Positions 10,677-20,431 of a stretch of DNA of 38,050 bases are shown here, piece after piece. Origin of the DNA: Myxococcales bacterium (GTDB taxonomy: Bacteria; Myxococcota_A; Bradymonadia; Bradymonadales; GCA-2716585); assembly GCA_002716585.1 (NCBI GenBank), contig PBBL01000017.1:1-38050 (forward strand), read 5' to 3'. A model generated the notes under the pieces. That model was not told the origin of the DNA. It ran no database searches and saw nothing but the letters and a program-made list of their open reading frames with translations. Position 1 is the stretch's first letter; each line of letters starts with the position of its first letter. Both the position numbers and the translations under genes were made by a program.

Positions 10677-11388
10677 CGGTGTGTCCTATATAAGGCCGCT
10701 GCCATCTTACGCCCGTGCGAATTGGGTTCGATGCGCGGCGATCAGCTCCTGCCTGATCATACGCCCATATTGTTCCAATGGGTGCACGATACAGAATAAA
10801 TCGTTCTACGTCACATGGAGAGAGGGAGAGCCCGGTTGGCCCCGCTCCCACTCATCTGCACACTCCATAAGCTAAACACGTCCTGGGGGTGTCGCAACGT
10901 GAACGTCCTCCTAACCTTTTCGGTATCGTAACCATCGGGCTTGAGTAAAAGCTCAAGGGCCTCTTGACAGGTCCCCTCGGGCCAACCGGGGTGCGCTCCG
11001 GGGGTGGGATCGTGGTGCGTCGGGGGCGTCGGGCGTTACAGACGTAAACCACTGAATATTTTTTCGGTTGTCTGGGGCGTTCGGCTTGACCCGCCGTAGG
11101 CGGTGGTGTAGAATGGGCTTCGTATTGGACGGGCTGGAAGTGCAGATTGGCCCGTGCCTGCTTCAGGCGGCTGAGGTGTCACGTTGGACAGCCTGGCGGC
11201 GGAGCGGGTGAGGGCAAGAGGAGTCGATGCGCGAAGGTGTGTGTGTTGGTGGGGGTCGGCCCGGTCGTGGGTCGGGTTCGGGCGGAGACGCCGAGCCGAA
11301 GCCTCCCGAGCCACCCTCGCGTCAGTGAAGAGGACCAGGTGCGCCGCGACGACAGGTCGGCGCGGACCTGAGCGAGAGGACGAGCCAC
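10677..11388. other. 712-nt intergenic region between the sigma factor and gyrA
   Basis: I see no convincing gene here; short open frames lack good ribosome sites and family character. Its left half is clearly richer in A/T than the neighbourhood. It holds a 6-bp inverted repeat CTTGAG/CTCAAG with 6-nt loop (10940-10957), the gyrA promoter (11086-11114), and in the gyrA leader two small hairpins: 11130-11134 with 11150-11154, and GCCTG/CAGGC at 11156-11168. The sigma-factor promoter must lie in 10677-10800 but I could not place it with confidence. Confidence 0.6.
11086..11114 (+). promoter_or_regulatory. Strong sigma-70 promoter of gyrA
   Basis: TTGACC (11086-11091), 17-nt spacer, TAGAAT (11109-11114); start expected near 11121. 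The spacer contains a palindrome CCGCC-GTA-GGCGG (11091-11103), so a regulator could bind between the boxes, or the GC-rich spacer could make the promoter sensitive to supercoiling, as known for gyrA in other bacteria (inference). The leader is about 268 nt. Confidence 0.8.
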
Positions 11389-13953
11389 ATGACGGTTGAG
11401 TCGAACATCATCCCCGTCAACATCGAAGACGAGATCAAGCACTCCTACATGGATTACGCGATGAGCGTGATCATCGGGCGTGCGCTGCCGGACGTGCGGG
11501 ACGGCCTCAAGCCGGTGCACCGACGCATCCTGTACGCGATGCACGAGCTGGGCAACCGGTGGAACGCGTCCTACAAGAAGTCGGCGCGCGTCGTGGGTGA
11601 CGTGATCGGTAAGTACCACCCCCACGGCGACAGCGCGGTGTACGACGCGTTGGTGCGGCTGGCGCAGGACTTCAACATGCGGGTGCCGCTGGTGGACGGC
11701 CAGGGCAACTTCGGGTCCGTGGACGGCGACCCGGCGGCGGCGATGCGCTACACCGAGGTGCGGATGGCGAGGGCGGCCAGCGAGCTGCTGGCCGACATCG
11801 GCAGCGAGACGGTGGACTACGGGCCGAACTACGACGACTCGCTGTTTGAGCCGCTCGTGCTGCCGACGCGGATCCCGAACCTGCTGGTGAACGGCTCGGA
11901 GGGGATCGCGGTCGGCATGGCCACCAAGATCCCGCCCCACAACCTGCGGGAGGTGGTGGACGCGACGATCGCGCTCATCCAGGACCCCGAGCTGACCGTG
12001 CAGGACCTGATGGGCTACGTGCGCGGCCCGGACTTCCCGACCGGCGGCTTCATCTGCGGCCGCGAGGGGATCGAGGAGGCGTTCACGACCGGGCGCGGCA
12101 AGGTCATCATGCGCGCCCGGGTCGAGGTCGAGGAGCGCGCCCGCGGCCGCGAGGCGCTGATCATCACCGAGCTGCCGTTCCAGGTGAACAAGGCCAAGCT
12201 GGTCGAGAAGATCGCCGATCTGGTCCGCGACAAGAAGATCGAGGACATCTCCGATCTGCGCGACGAGTCCGACCGCCGCGGGATGCGGGTCGTGATCGAG
12301 CTGAAGACCGGCTCGGTGCCGATGGTCGTGCTCAACAACCTCTACAAGATGACCCCGATGCAGCAGACCTTCGGGGTGATCATGCTGGCGATCGTCGCCG
12401 GTCAGCCGCAGGTGATGGACCTCAAGGAGGTGCTGAGCCACTTCTACGACTTCCGCCGCGACGTGGTCACCCGGCGCACGCTCTACCTGCTCCGCCAGGC
12501 GCAGGCCCGCGAGCACATCGTCGAGGGCCTGGTCACGGCGCTCGATCACATCGACCAGGTGATCAGCACCATCCGCGCCAGTCCCGACACCCAGACCGCC
12601 CGCGAGCGCCTCATGGACCAGTTCCTGCTCTCCGAGCGGCAGGCCCAGGCGATCCTCGACATGCGCCTCCAGAAGCTCACCGGCCTCGAGCGCGACAAGC
12701 TGCTCACCGAGCTGGAGGAGCTGCGCAACGAGATCAGCGAGCTGAAGCGGATCCTCACCGACGACAACCGCCTCAACGAGGTGATCGTCGAGGAGCTGGA
12801 GGCGGTCCGCGACCAGTACGGCACCGACCGGCTCACCGAGATCCTCAACGAGTCGCCCGACTTCGACCCCCTCGCGCTCATCGCCGACGAGGACATGGTC
12901 GTCACCGTCAGCCACGCCGGCTACATCAAACGCAACCCCCTGAGCGACTACCGCAAGCAGATCCGCGGCGGCAAGGGCAAGCGCGGCATGTCCACCCGCG
13001 ACGAGGACTTCGTCGAGGACATCTTCGTGGCCAGCACCCACGACTCCATCCTCGTCTTCACCTCCTTCGGGCGAGTCTTCAAGCTCGGCGTCCACGACGT
13101 CCCGCAGGCCAGCCGCACCGCCCGCGGCAAGGCGATCATCAACCTGCTGCGCTTCGACCCCGACGAGAAGGTCCGCGCCATCCTCCCCATCCAGGAGTTC
13201 AGCGACCACGAGTACCTGATCTTCTCGACCCGCTCCGGGCAGGTCAAGCGCACCGCCCTCAGCGAGTACTCCAACATCCACGCCGGTGGCCTCATCGCCA
13301 TCAACCTCCGCGACAAGGACGACCTCATCGATGTCCGCCTCGTCGAAGAGGACCAGGACGTCTTCCTCGCCAGCCGCGACGGCAAGGCGATCCGGTTCTC
13401 CGTCGCCGACGTCCGCCCCATGGGCCGCAACACCCAGGGCGTGCGTGGGCTCAAGCTCGTCGAGAAGGACGAGGTCGTCGGCATGGTCGTCCTCAAGGAC
13501 AACGACGCCAACATCCTCACCGTCTGCGAGAACGGCTACGGCAAGCGCACCCAGACCAGCGAGTACCCCGAGCAGCGCCGCGGCGGCCAGGGGGTCATCA
13601 CCATCAAGACCTCCGACCGCAACGGCCCCGTCGTCGCCATCCGTCAGGTCCTCGATGACGACGAGCTGATCATGATCTCCAACGCCGGGCAGATCATCCG
13701 CACCGGCATGGCCAGCATCCCCGTCCTCGGGCGCAACACCCAGGGCGTCAAGCTCTTCTCGCTCGGCGATGAGGAGCAGATCGTCGGCGTCGCGCGCGTC
13801 GTCGATGAAGACGAGGAGGCCGAAGAGGGCGAGGACGGCGAGGGCCTGGAGGCCGCGGGCGATGCTGGTGAGGGCGACGCCGGTGAGGGCGACGAGGGCG
13901 AAGGCGCCAGCGACGACGTCGCCGAAGACGCCGCCGAGGGCGACGACGCCTGA
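11389..13953 (+). CDS. gyrA: DNA gyrase subunit A
   Basis: 854 residues; the breakage-reunion subunit of gyrase, which introduces negative supercoils. The quinolone-resistance region [19 protein letters not shown] (69-87) carries Ser82 and Asp86, equivalents of E. coli Ser83/Asp87, so no classical resistance change is seen. The catalytic tyrosine is Tyr121 (AMRYTEVRM). The C-terminal beta-pinwheel carries a GyrA-box-like QIRGGKG and a second QRRGGQG, which supports gyrase over topoisomerase IV. The last 50 or so residues are very acidic with [13 protein letters not shown] repeats; an acidic tail modulates DNA wrapping in E. coli GyrA. It is a single-gene unit with its own promoter and terminator; gyrB is not adjacent. 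Confidence 0.98.
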   Translation: MTVESNIIPVNIEDEIKHSYMDYAMSVIIGRALPDVRDGLKPVHRRILYAMHELGNRWNASYKKSARVVGDVIGKYHPHGDSAVYDALVRLAQDFNMRVPLVDGQGNFGSVDGDPAAAMRYTEVRMARAASELLADIGSETVDYGPNYDDSLFEPLVLPTRIPNLLVNGSEGIAVGMATKIPPHNLREVVDATIALIQDPELTVQDLMGYVRGPDFPTGGFICGREGIEEAFTTGRGKVIMRARVEVEERARGREALIITELPFQVNKAKLVEKIADLVRDKKIEDISDLRDESDRRGMRVVIELKTGSVPMVVLNNLYKMTPMQQTFGVIMLAIVAGQPQVMDLKEVLSHFYDFRRDVVTRRTLYLLRQAQAREHIVEGLVTALDHIDQVISTIRASPDTQTARERLMDQFLLSERQAQAILDMRLQKLTGLERDKLLTELEELRNEISELKRILTDDNRLNEVIVEELEAVRDQYGTDRLTEILNESPDFDPLALIADEDMVVTVSHAGYIKRNPLSDYRKQIRGGKGKRGMSTRDEDFVEDIFVASTHDSILVFTSFGRVFKLGVHDVPQASRTARGKAIINLLRFDPDEKVRAILPIQEFSDHEYLIFSTRSGQVKRTALSEYSNIHAGGLIAINLRDKDDLIDVRLVEEDQDVFLASRDGKAIRFSVADVRPMGRNTQGVRGLKLVEKDEVVGMVVLKDNDANILTVCENGYGKRTQTSEYPEQRRGGQGVITIKTSDRNGPVVAIRQVLDDDELIMISNAGQIIRTGMASIPVLGRNTQGVKLFSLGDEEQIVGVARVVDEDEEAEEGEDGEGLEAAGDAGEGDAGEGDEGEGASDDVAEDAAEGDDA

Positions 13954-14010
13954 TCGTAGCCTGCCGCAGGTCTGCGCCAACCTGGCGCGGCGTGCGACCC
14001 AAGCGAACAA

Positions 14011-14046
14011 GCGAAGGCCGTGGGTGATCCACGGCCTTCGCTTTTT
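14011..14046 (+). terminator. Intrinsic terminator of gyrA
   Basis: A perfect 13-bp stem (14011-14023 with 14029-14041), 5-nt loop and then TTTTT (14042-14046), 57 nt after the gyrA stop. On the other strand the stem is followed by a partly T-rich TTGTTCGCTT, so it may also stop transcripts of the convergent metallophosphoesterase gene. Confidence 0.93.
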
Positions 14047-14087
14047 GTCGTCTGGGGCCTTGCGCCGCGGCGTTCGGTGGGCTCAAC

Positions 14088-14969
14088 TCACCGTGTCACG
14101 ATGTCCAGCACGCCCTGGCGCTCCAGGGTCAGCTCGGGCGCGGGTCCGGCGCTCAGCTCAAACAGGGCGATCTCGGGCCGGGTGCGGTAGCGCCACGGGA
14201 ACAGGTCGCTGCCGAGCCCTTGCGAGACGTAGAGCAGCCCGTTGTCGAGCGGGTACGCCCCCATGACCAGGCTCATGCCGATGCGCCGCGCCAGGCGGCG
14301 CATGATGGGCGTGTCGAACTGGAGGCCGTGGGTGTGGCCCGAGAGGATCAGGTGCCCGCCGTGTTCGGCGATCTCGGGGGCGATCTCGGGCATGTGGGAG
14401 AGGGTGAGGCAGAAGTGGGCCTCGGGGTCGGCGTCGCGGAACGCCTCGGGGACGTCGTGGTGTCGGGTGACCGCGTCATCGACGCCGACCACCGTGAGCT
14501 GGTGCCCTCGGGCGGTCGTGACGCGGGTGGAGGCGTTGACCAGGACCGGGACCCCGATGGCGTCGAAGGCGCGCTGGGTCTCCTCGTGGCACGCCTTGTA
14601 GTCGTGGTTGCCGAGCGTGGCGAAGGTGGGCGCGTTGAACCCGGCCATCGGCTCGACGCAGGGGGCGATGTCGCTGCGGCGGTGGCCGACGTAGTCGCCG
14701 GTGAGGACCACGAGGTCGACCTCCTGGGCGTTGACGAAGCGCACGAGCGCCTCCAGCTCCGGCCCGCGGATCCACGGCCCATAGTGAATGTCGGTCAGGT
14801 GCGCCAGGCGCAGCCCCTGGGTGCGCGCGTCGATGCGGGGGTGGGTGAAGGTGTGGTGGTTGACCTCGACCTGGGTGAAGGGGTTGGTGCGGCGCAGGCG
14901 GCGCGCTCCTCCAAAGGCGCTTGAGGTGAGGGTGCGGGCGAGGTATCGACGATCTCGGGTGCGTGGCAT
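14088..14969 (-). CDS. Calcineurin-like metallophosphoesterase
   Basis: 293 residues. All metal-binding motifs of the family are present in order: D-x-H (Asp60, His62 in LTDIHYG), GDYVG (Asp92), GNHD (Asn121, His122), SHMPE (His192) and GHTHG (His212, His214). A basic N-terminus (MPRTRDRRYLAR) precedes them without a clear membrane helix. The layout resembles the YkuE/LpxH-like branch acting on phosphodiesters or lipid pyrophosphates, but the substrate cannot be read from sequence. The frame stays open upstream to 15152; the ATG at 14969 was chosen for its AGGAG site. It converges on gyrA. Confidence 0.88.
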   Translation of the reverse strand: MPRTRDRRYLARTLTSSAFGGARRLRRTNPFTQVEVNHHTFTHPRIDARTQGLRLAHLTDIHYGPWIRGPELEALVRFVNAQEVDLVVLTGDYVGHRRSDIAPCVEPMAGFNAPTFATLGNHDYKACHEETQRAFDAIGVPVLVNASTRVTTARGHQLTVVGVDDAVTRHHDVPEAFRDADPEAHFCLTLSHMPEIAPEIAEHGGHLILSGHTHGLQFDTPIMRRLARRIGMSLVMGAYPLDNGLLYVSQGLGSDLFPWRYRTRPEIALFELSAGPAPELTLERQGVLDIVTR

Positions 14970-15326
14970 GATGGCTCCTGGTCGCGCTTGCCCTGAGGGC
15001 GGCTCGGCGGGGAGAACGTGGCTTGAGGGTGAGGGCTTCCCAGGTGAATGTAAAGGCCTGTGGCGCGACGAGTCTATCCGAACATCGGGGTGCGCTCCGA
15101 CGAGCTGGCGCGGGCGATGGTGGGGGGCGGGCTGGGAGGGACGCCGAGTCACAGTGGGCCGATCCTGGAGAATCGGGATATTCGTGATTTTATGGCGTCG
15201 TTGGGTTGAGTTTTCAGGTGCTTCTGTGAGGGGTTGGGCGTGTTGCCCGTTCTTTCGGAGGGAGACGTCAGACGAGCAGGGCGCAGCGGAAGCCGATTGC
15301 GGCGTTGGAGGTGTCCGCTGACTCGC
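14970..15326. other. 357-nt intergenic region, nothing coding recognised
   Basis: It lies between the RND pump stop and the metallophosphoesterase start (both minus strand). The stretch 15165-15230 is richer in A/T and probably holds the phosphoesterase promoter, but no good -35/-10 pair stands out. A short GGGC/GCCC repeat (15236-15248) is the only hairpin near the pump stop. No T-run terminator is visible. Confidence 0.4.
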
Positions 15327-18300
15327 TCAGGCCGCGGGCTCATGGATGTTGTAGAGCGTCGCGTAGAGCACCGGCACGACCAGCAGCGTCAGCAGGGTGG
15401 CCACGGTCAGACCCCCCATGATGGTCACCGCCATCGCCCCGAAGAAGACGTCGAAGGCCAGCGGGATCATGCCCAGCACGGTGGTGAAGGCCGCCATCGC
15501 CACGGGTCGGACGCGGCTCGTGCCCGCCTCGACGATCGCTGTGTAGGGCTGCATGCCATCACGCATGTAGATCTCGATCTGCTCAAGGAGCACGATCGCG
15601 TTCTTGATCAACATCCCCGACAAGCTCAGGAAGCCGAGCAGCGCGACGAAGCCGAACGGCTGATCGAAGATGAGCAGGCCCGCCGTCACGCCGGTGATCG
15701 CCAGCGGGAGCGTGAGGAAGACGATCACCGCCGGTCGCAGGGCGTTGAAGAGGCCGATCACGATCACGATCATCAGCGCGAAGCACAGTGGGACGTTGGA
15801 CATCAGCGTCGCGTTGGCCTCGGTCGAGTTCTCGTGCTCGCCGCCCCACTCCAGAGTGTAGCCCGGTGGCAGGTCGATCGCCTCGACCTGTGGCCGCAGC
15901 GTCGTGAAGACCGCGCTGGCGATGCCGTCGCGGGGCTCGCACTGAGCCGTGATCGTCCGCTGACGGTCACGGCGGCGGATGACCGGATCCTCGAACTCCA
16001 GCGCCACCCCGGCGATCACCTGGTTGACTGGGAGCGCCCGGCCCGTCAGGCGCGACCAGACCTGGGCGTCCTGGAGCGGGTCAACGCCGACGCGCTCCGC
16101 CTCGGGGAGCCGAACCGTGACCGGGAGCATGCGGTCCCCTTCGCGGTAGAGGCCAACGGTGAGCCCGGTGGTCGAGAGCGCGAGCACGTCGCTGAGGTCC
16201 TTTCGGCTCACCCCGGCGCTCCTGGCCTGAGCTTCGGCGAAGCGCGGCCGCAGCACGGGGACGCGTCCTCGCCAGTCGTCGCGGACGTCCACGGCGGAGG
16301 GCTCGGCGCGCATGATCGCCTGTGCCTGCTCGGAGAGGTCGCGCAGCACCTCCGGGTCGGGCCCCTGAAAACGCGCCTCAATCTTGGCGCCGCCCCCCGG
16401 GCCGAGCGCGAAGCGCCTCGTGAAGGGCTGCGCCTGGGGGTGGGTGGCCTTGATGTGCGCCTCGATCTCGGCGCGCATGGCGTCGATGCGGTTGTAATCG
16501 CGCACCGTCACCAGGAGCTGCCCATAGGCGCTGTTGGGCATTTCGCCTTCGTAGGTGAGGATGAAGCGCTGACCACCCTGACCAATGAAGGCGGTCACCG
16601 ACTCGACCCCCTCCATCTCCATGGCGAACCTGGACAGCTCGCGCATGTCCCGCTCGGTGTCGCGGATGTGCGTCCCCTCGGGGTTCCAGACGTTGACGAA
16701 GAACTGCGGGCGCGCCGACTCGGGGAAGAAGTTCTGCTTGACCAACCCGAAGGCCACGACCGCGATCGCCAGCGCCACCCCGACGCCCACGAGCGTCGCC
16801 CAGCGGTGCTTGATCAGCCGATTGAGCGTCCCGCGGTAGAACCGGAAGAAGGCTGTGTCGTAGGGGTCCGCGTCCGGGTCTTCGTTGGGGACCTTGAGGA
16901 AGAGGACCGCCAGCAGCGGGGTGATCGTGATCGCCAGCACCCACGACAGCATCAGCGAGATGGCGATCACTTGAAACAGCGATCCCAGGAACTCGCCCAC
17001 GCTGTCCGGCGACAAGCTGATCGCGGCGAAGGCCAGGATCGCGATCAGCGTCGCCCCCAGCAGCGGCCAGATCGTCTCGTTGACGCTCTCGATCGCCGCC
17101 TTCACCCGGGGGGTCCCGCGCTGGAGGCGGATCAAGATCCCCTCCGTGACCACGATGGCGTTGTCGACCAGCATCCCCAGCGCGATCACCAGCGCCCCGA
17201 GCGAGATGCGTTGCAAGGTGATGTCCAGGGCGTCCATGAAGATGAACGTCCCAAGGATCGTCAGCAACAGCACCGAGCCGATGATCAGCCCGCTGCGCAG
17301 CCCCATGAACAGGAACAGCAGCACGGCCACGATCACCACCGCCTCGACGAGGTTGATCACGAACCCGGAGACGGCCTCCTCCACCACCTCGGGCTGGTCA
17401 GAGATCACCCCAAGCTCCACCCCGAGCGGTAACCCCCCCTCCAACTCCGCCAGCCTCGCTTGAACGGCCTCGCCGGTCTTGACCACGTTGCCACCGTCGA
17501 CGGTGGAGACGCCGAGCCCGATGGCGGGCCGCCCGTTGTAGAGCATCAGCGACATCGGGGCGTCCACGACCTCGCGCTTGATGTCGGCGAGGTCGTCGAG
17601 GCGGGGCACGCCGTCAGAACGGCCACGGAGGAGGGTGGCGCCGATGGCGTCCACCGATGAGAGCGCGCCGGTCGGGTTGATCCGGACATCCTGACGATCG
17701 AGGTGGACTCGACCCGAGTCGGTGGCCTCTCCCTGGTAGCGGAGGGTCTGGGCGATGGTCTGCGGGGTGACGCCCTGCTGGGCCATGGCGGAGCGGGACA
17801 TCTCGATCGTGATCGCCTCGCGCTGGACGCCGTTGATCTGCACCGAGCCGACCCCTTCGACCAGGAGCAGCTCCCGGCGGAGGTCGATGGCGATCTGTTC
17901 GAGCTGCTGTGGGGTGTAGCCGTCGCCGCTGATGGAGAAGTAGATGCCGTAGACGTCTCCCCAGTCGTCGTTGACCTGAGTCGGCCCTGCTCCGGGCGGG
18001 AGGGCCAGCTGGGCGTCGCTGACCTTGCGGCGCAGCTCGTCCCAGGTCTGGGGGATGTCGTCGCCCTGGACGGTGTCCTTGATGTCTACGATGATGATCG
18101 ACGATCCGGCCCGCGACATCGAGCGGACCTGATCGATCTGACCCATGGTCTGGATCGCGCTCTCAAGCCGTTCGGTCACCTCCTGCTCGACCTCCTCGGG
18201 GGAGGCCCCGGGGTAGCCGGTCGCGACGATCGCGGTCTTGATGGTGAACGCGGGGTCTTCGAGCTGGCCGATGCCGAAGAAGGCCTTGACCCCCGCGATC

Positions 18301-18368
18301 GCCAGGCCAATGGTCAGGACGAGCATCAAGGTGCGCCGCTCCAGCGCCATGCGGGTGAGGTTCATCAT
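15327..18368 (-). CDS. RND efflux pump, HAE-1/AcrB family permease
   Basis: 1013 residues, right for an inner-membrane drug/proton antiporter of a tripartite pump. An N-terminal helix (about 13-30) precedes the first porter domain, a block of helices about 335-500, the second porter domain and a block at about 870-1010. The proton-relay segment is GMLVDNAIVV (398-407): Asp402 matches AcrB Asp407 but the second Asp is replaced by Asn403. The relay Lys is kept (SGMLIKNAIV). A single Asp is found in some RND sub-branches. The start overlaps the adaptor stop by 4 nt (ATGATGA), so translation is coupled. Substrate unknown. Confidence 0.94.
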   Translation of the reverse strand: MMNLTRMALERRTLMLVLTIGLAIAGVKAFFGIGQLEDPAFTIKTAIVATGYPGASPEEVEQEVTERLESAIQTMGQIDQVRSMSRAGSSIIIVDIKDTVQGDDIPQTWDELRRKVSDAQLALPPGAGPTQVNDDWGDVYGIYFSISGDGYTPQQLEQIAIDLRRELLLVEGVGSVQINGVQREAITIEMSRSAMAQQGVTPQTIAQTLRYQGEATDSGRVHLDRQDVRINPTGALSSVDAIGATLLRGRSDGVPRLDDLADIKREVVDAPMSLMLYNGRPAIGLGVSTVDGGNVVKTGEAVQARLAELEGGLPLGVELGVISDQPEVVEEAVSGFVINLVEAVVIVAVLLFLFMGLRSGLIIGSVLLLTILGTFIFMDALDITLQRISLGALVIALGMLVDNAIVVTEGILIRLQRGTPRVKAAIESVNETIWPLLGATLIAILAFAAISLSPDSVGEFLGSLFQVIAISLMLSWVLAITITPLLAVLFLKVPNEDPDADPYDTAFFRFYRGTLNRLIKHRWATLVGVGVALAIAVVAFGLVKQNFFPESARPQFFVNVWNPEGTHIRDTERDMRELSRFAMEMEGVESVTAFIGQGGQRFILTYEGEMPNSAYGQLLVTVRDYNRIDAMRAEIEAHIKATHPQAQPFTRRFALGPGGGAKIEARFQGPDPEVLRDLSEQAQAIMRAEPSAVDVRDDWRGRVPVLRPRFAEAQARSAGVSRKDLSDVLALSTTGLTVGLYREGDRMLPVTVRLPEAERVGVDPLQDAQVWSRLTGRALPVNQVIAGVALEFEDPVIRRRDRQRTITAQCEPRDGIASAVFTTLRPQVEAIDLPPGYTLEWGGEHENSTEANATLMSNVPLCFALMIVIVIGLFNALRPAVIVFLTLPLAITGVTAGLLIFDQPFGFVALLGFLSLSGMLIKNAIVLLEQIEIYMRDGMQPYTAIVEAGTSRVRPVAMAAFTTVLGMIPLAFDVFFGAMAVTIMGGLTVATLLTLLVVPVLYATLYNIHEPAA

Positions 18369-19495
18369 CGAGCACCTCCGAACAGGTTGATGGCGTCGCC
18401 GCGGGGGACGATCTCAAGGCCCTCCGACGCGGAGCTGAGCCCCGCGGCGAGGAGGGTGTCGCCCGGGCGGAGCCCGGCGACGATCTCGACCCCGTCGTTT
18501 TGAACCTGGCCGACCTCGACGACGACGCGGCTCAGTGTGTTCTTCGGGGACACGCGCCAGACCATCGACCTCCCATCGGAGGTCGTCGTGAGCGTCGCCA
18601 GTGGGATGACGGGGGTGGCGCGGCGCGTGCGCTCCCACGTGACCGTGGCGGTCATGCCAGGCAGGATGGCGAGGTCGCCGGTGTCCACGGTGAGGGCGAG
18701 TTCGTAGGTGCGGGTGTCGGGGTTGATGTCGGTCCCATACTCGCGCACCTCCGCCGGAAACGACTCGCCGCCGTGGGCGCTGAAGCGGACCGACAGCTTC
18801 GGGTCGGGCTCGTTGGTGAGGGCGAGCATGTCCCGCTCGGGCACGTTGAGGCGGACCATGACCCGGCGCGTGTCCTGAAGGCGGAGGATGGGCTGGCCGG
18901 GGGCGACGGTCTGGTGGTTTTCGACCAGGACGCGGGCGACGCGGCCTGAGAAGGGGGCGCCGAGGGTCGTGTCCTGGAGGGAGAGGCGGGCTGCTTCGAC
19001 GGAGCGGGTGACCTGCGCGAGCTGTGCGGTGGCGATCTGGAAGCCAGCCTGGGTCGCGTCAAGCTGGGCCTCAGGGACGGCGTGGGTGGCGACGAGCTTC
19101 TGGGCGCGCTCAAGGTCGAGGCGGGCCTTGTTGCGCTGAGCCCGCGCGGCGGCGGCCTGGGAGCGGAGCGCTCTGACCTGGACCTGGTAGTCGCGCGGAT
19201 CGACCCGGGCGAGGGTGTCCCCCTCTTGAACGATGTCCCCCTCTTTGATGGGGAGATCGACCAGCGGGCCGCCGACCCTCAGCGCCAGCTCGACGGTCGC
19301 GAGCGCCTCGGCTTGAGCAGGGTAGGTGACGTCGGCGGAGGCGTTCGCCATGGGGACCGTGAAGGTGCTCGCCGGGCGAGGGGTGGCCTCCGAGGAGGGT
19401 GTCGCGTTGGAAGGGGTGTTGGGGACACAAGCGGTGGCCCAGAGTGGGGCGCCTGCGGCGAATAGGAGGAGCAGCGGTCTGGTTGAGGTGTTCAT
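18365..19495 (-). CDS. RND efflux periplasmic adaptor (membrane fusion lipoprotein)
   Basis: 376 residues. The N-terminus is a lipoprotein signal (RPLLLLFAAGAPLWATAC, lipidated Cys23), followed by a Pro/Ser/Thr linker. Next come the lipoyl half (GPLVDLPIKEGDIVQEGD, about 75-92), a coiled-coil hairpin rich in Ala/Gln/Arg (about 105-170), the second lipoyl half (GAPFSGRVARVLVENHQTV), and beta-barrel and membrane-proximal domains. It links the pump to the outer-membrane channel. Its first codons overlap the LysR stop by 4 nt and its stop overlaps the pump start by 4 nt. Confidence 0.93.
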   Translation of the reverse strand: MNTSTRPLLLLFAAGAPLWATACVPNTPSNATPSSEATPRPASTFTVPMANASADVTYPAQAEALATVELALRVGGPLVDLPIKEGDIVQEGDTLARVDPRDYQVQVRALRSQAAAARAQRNKARLDLERAQKLVATHAVPEAQLDATQAGFQIATAQLAQVTRSVEAARLSLQDTTLGAPFSGRVARVLVENHQTVAPGQPILRLQDTRRVMVRLNVPERDMLALTNEPDPKLSVRFSAHGGESFPAEVREYGTDINPDTRTYELALTVDTGDLAILPGMTATVTWERTRRATPVIPLATLTTTSDGRSMVWRVSPKNTLSRVVVEVGQVQNDGVEIVAGLRPGDTLLAAGLSSASEGLEIVPRGDAINLFGGAR

Positions 19496-20409
19496 GCGTA
19501 AAGTTCCTGGGTGGTGGTGACAGGAGCAAGCTCAAAGGGGGTGGTAGGCTCCTGGGCGCCCTTGAAGATTGGGCGAAGTTCGATCAGGAGGTCGAGGAGG
19601 CCGTCGTAGATGGCCCGAACCCTCGCGTGCTTGAGCGCGTGCGGGTGAGTCAGGAGCCACAAGTTGGCTTCGGGGGCGGGCAGCGGCAGGTGGACGCGGC
19701 GCAGCTCCGCCACCGGGTCGGCCATGAAGCAGGGGAGGGCGCCGATGCCGAGGCCACACATGACCGCTTCGAGCATGGCGGCGGCTGAGCCAACCCGGAT
19801 GCGGATGTCTTCGGGGGCGATCCGCTGCTCCAACCAGCGGTTCAGCGTCAGCTCGCGAAGCTCCTGATCAAGCCCGATCCACCCCGGTGAGGGGCGAGCG
19901 AGCGCCTCCTCGTGTGCGTAGAGCCCGCACTGGACCGGACCGACCCGGCGGCCGACGAGGTTCGGGTCAGGGGCGTCGGAGACGATCAGGGCGAGCGGGG
20001 TGTCGGGGGCGAGCGTGCCAGCGAGCGAGGCCTGCTCCTGAAGCTCGACCTGAATCAGGGGGAAGCGCTCGGCGAGCTGTCGGAGCGCGGGCATGACGAT
20101 CGGGAGCATCGGCTGTGGCAGGGAGAGGCGGACTCGCCCGGCGAGCTGCTGCTGCTCGGCGGAGGCCTCCGCCTGGAGGTCGAACAGGGCGAGCTGGAAC
20201 CGGTCGGCGACGCCGACAAGGGCGCCGCCGAACTCGGTGAGTTCCCAGCCGTCGTCGGTGTGGTGGATCAGGGGGAGGTTGAGGTTGGCCTCCAGGCGCG
20301 TGATGTGGCGCGAGACCGTTGTGCGATTGACGCCGAGGACCCGCGCGGCGCGGTGGGTCGAGCCGTGTTGGACGAGGGCGAGCAGGCTGCGGACGTGTTC
20401 CCAGTTCAT
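19492..20409 (-). CDS. LysR-type regulator inside the efflux operon
   Basis: 305 residues. The N-terminal winged helix-turn-helix (about 2-60) has STHRAARVLGVNRTTVSRHI, a LysR-type recognition region. The effector-binding domain follows (about 90-290). The frame stays open upstream to 20589, but MNWEHVRSLL at 20409 has AGGAGA at the right distance and matches the family start. The gene lies between the outer-membrane factor and the adaptor, in the same direction, with 22 nt to the former and a 4-nt overlap with the latter. LysR genes are usually divergent from their targets, so co-transcription with the pump is unusual. Confidence 0.9.
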   Translation of the reverse strand: MNWEHVRSLLALVQHGSTHRAARVLGVNRTTVSRHITRLEANLNLPLIHHTDDGWELTEFGGALVGVADRFQLALFDLQAEASAEQQQLAGRVRLSLPQPMLPIVMPALRQLAERFPLIQVELQEQASLAGTLAPDTPLALIVSDAPDPNLVGRRVGPVQCGLYAHEEALARPSPGWIGLDQELRELTLNRWLEQRIAPEDIRIRVGSAAAMLEAVMCGLGIGALPCFMADPVAELRRVHLPLPAPEANLWLLTHPHALKHARVRAIYDGLLDLLIELRPIFKGAQEPTTPFELAPVTTTQELYA

Positions 20410-20431
20410 GTGCGTGTCTCCTGTGTTGGTG

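Noticed and set aside
10940..10992. Possible small RNA: CTTGAG/CTCAAG hairpin followed by TTGACA at 10964
   Set aside because: No -10 at a proper distance, and no T-run terminator after the nearby GC repeats.
11179..14010. Very long open frame antisense to gyrA (over 900 codons)
   Set aside because: Shadow of gyrA in GC-rich DNA; composition is Asp/Val/Leu/His-rich with no family pattern, while the plus strand is unmistakable gyrA.
15234..17432. 732-codon plus-strand open frame antisense to the RND pump
   Set aside because: His/Arg/Asp/Gln-rich shadow without motifs; the opposite strand encodes a complete pump.
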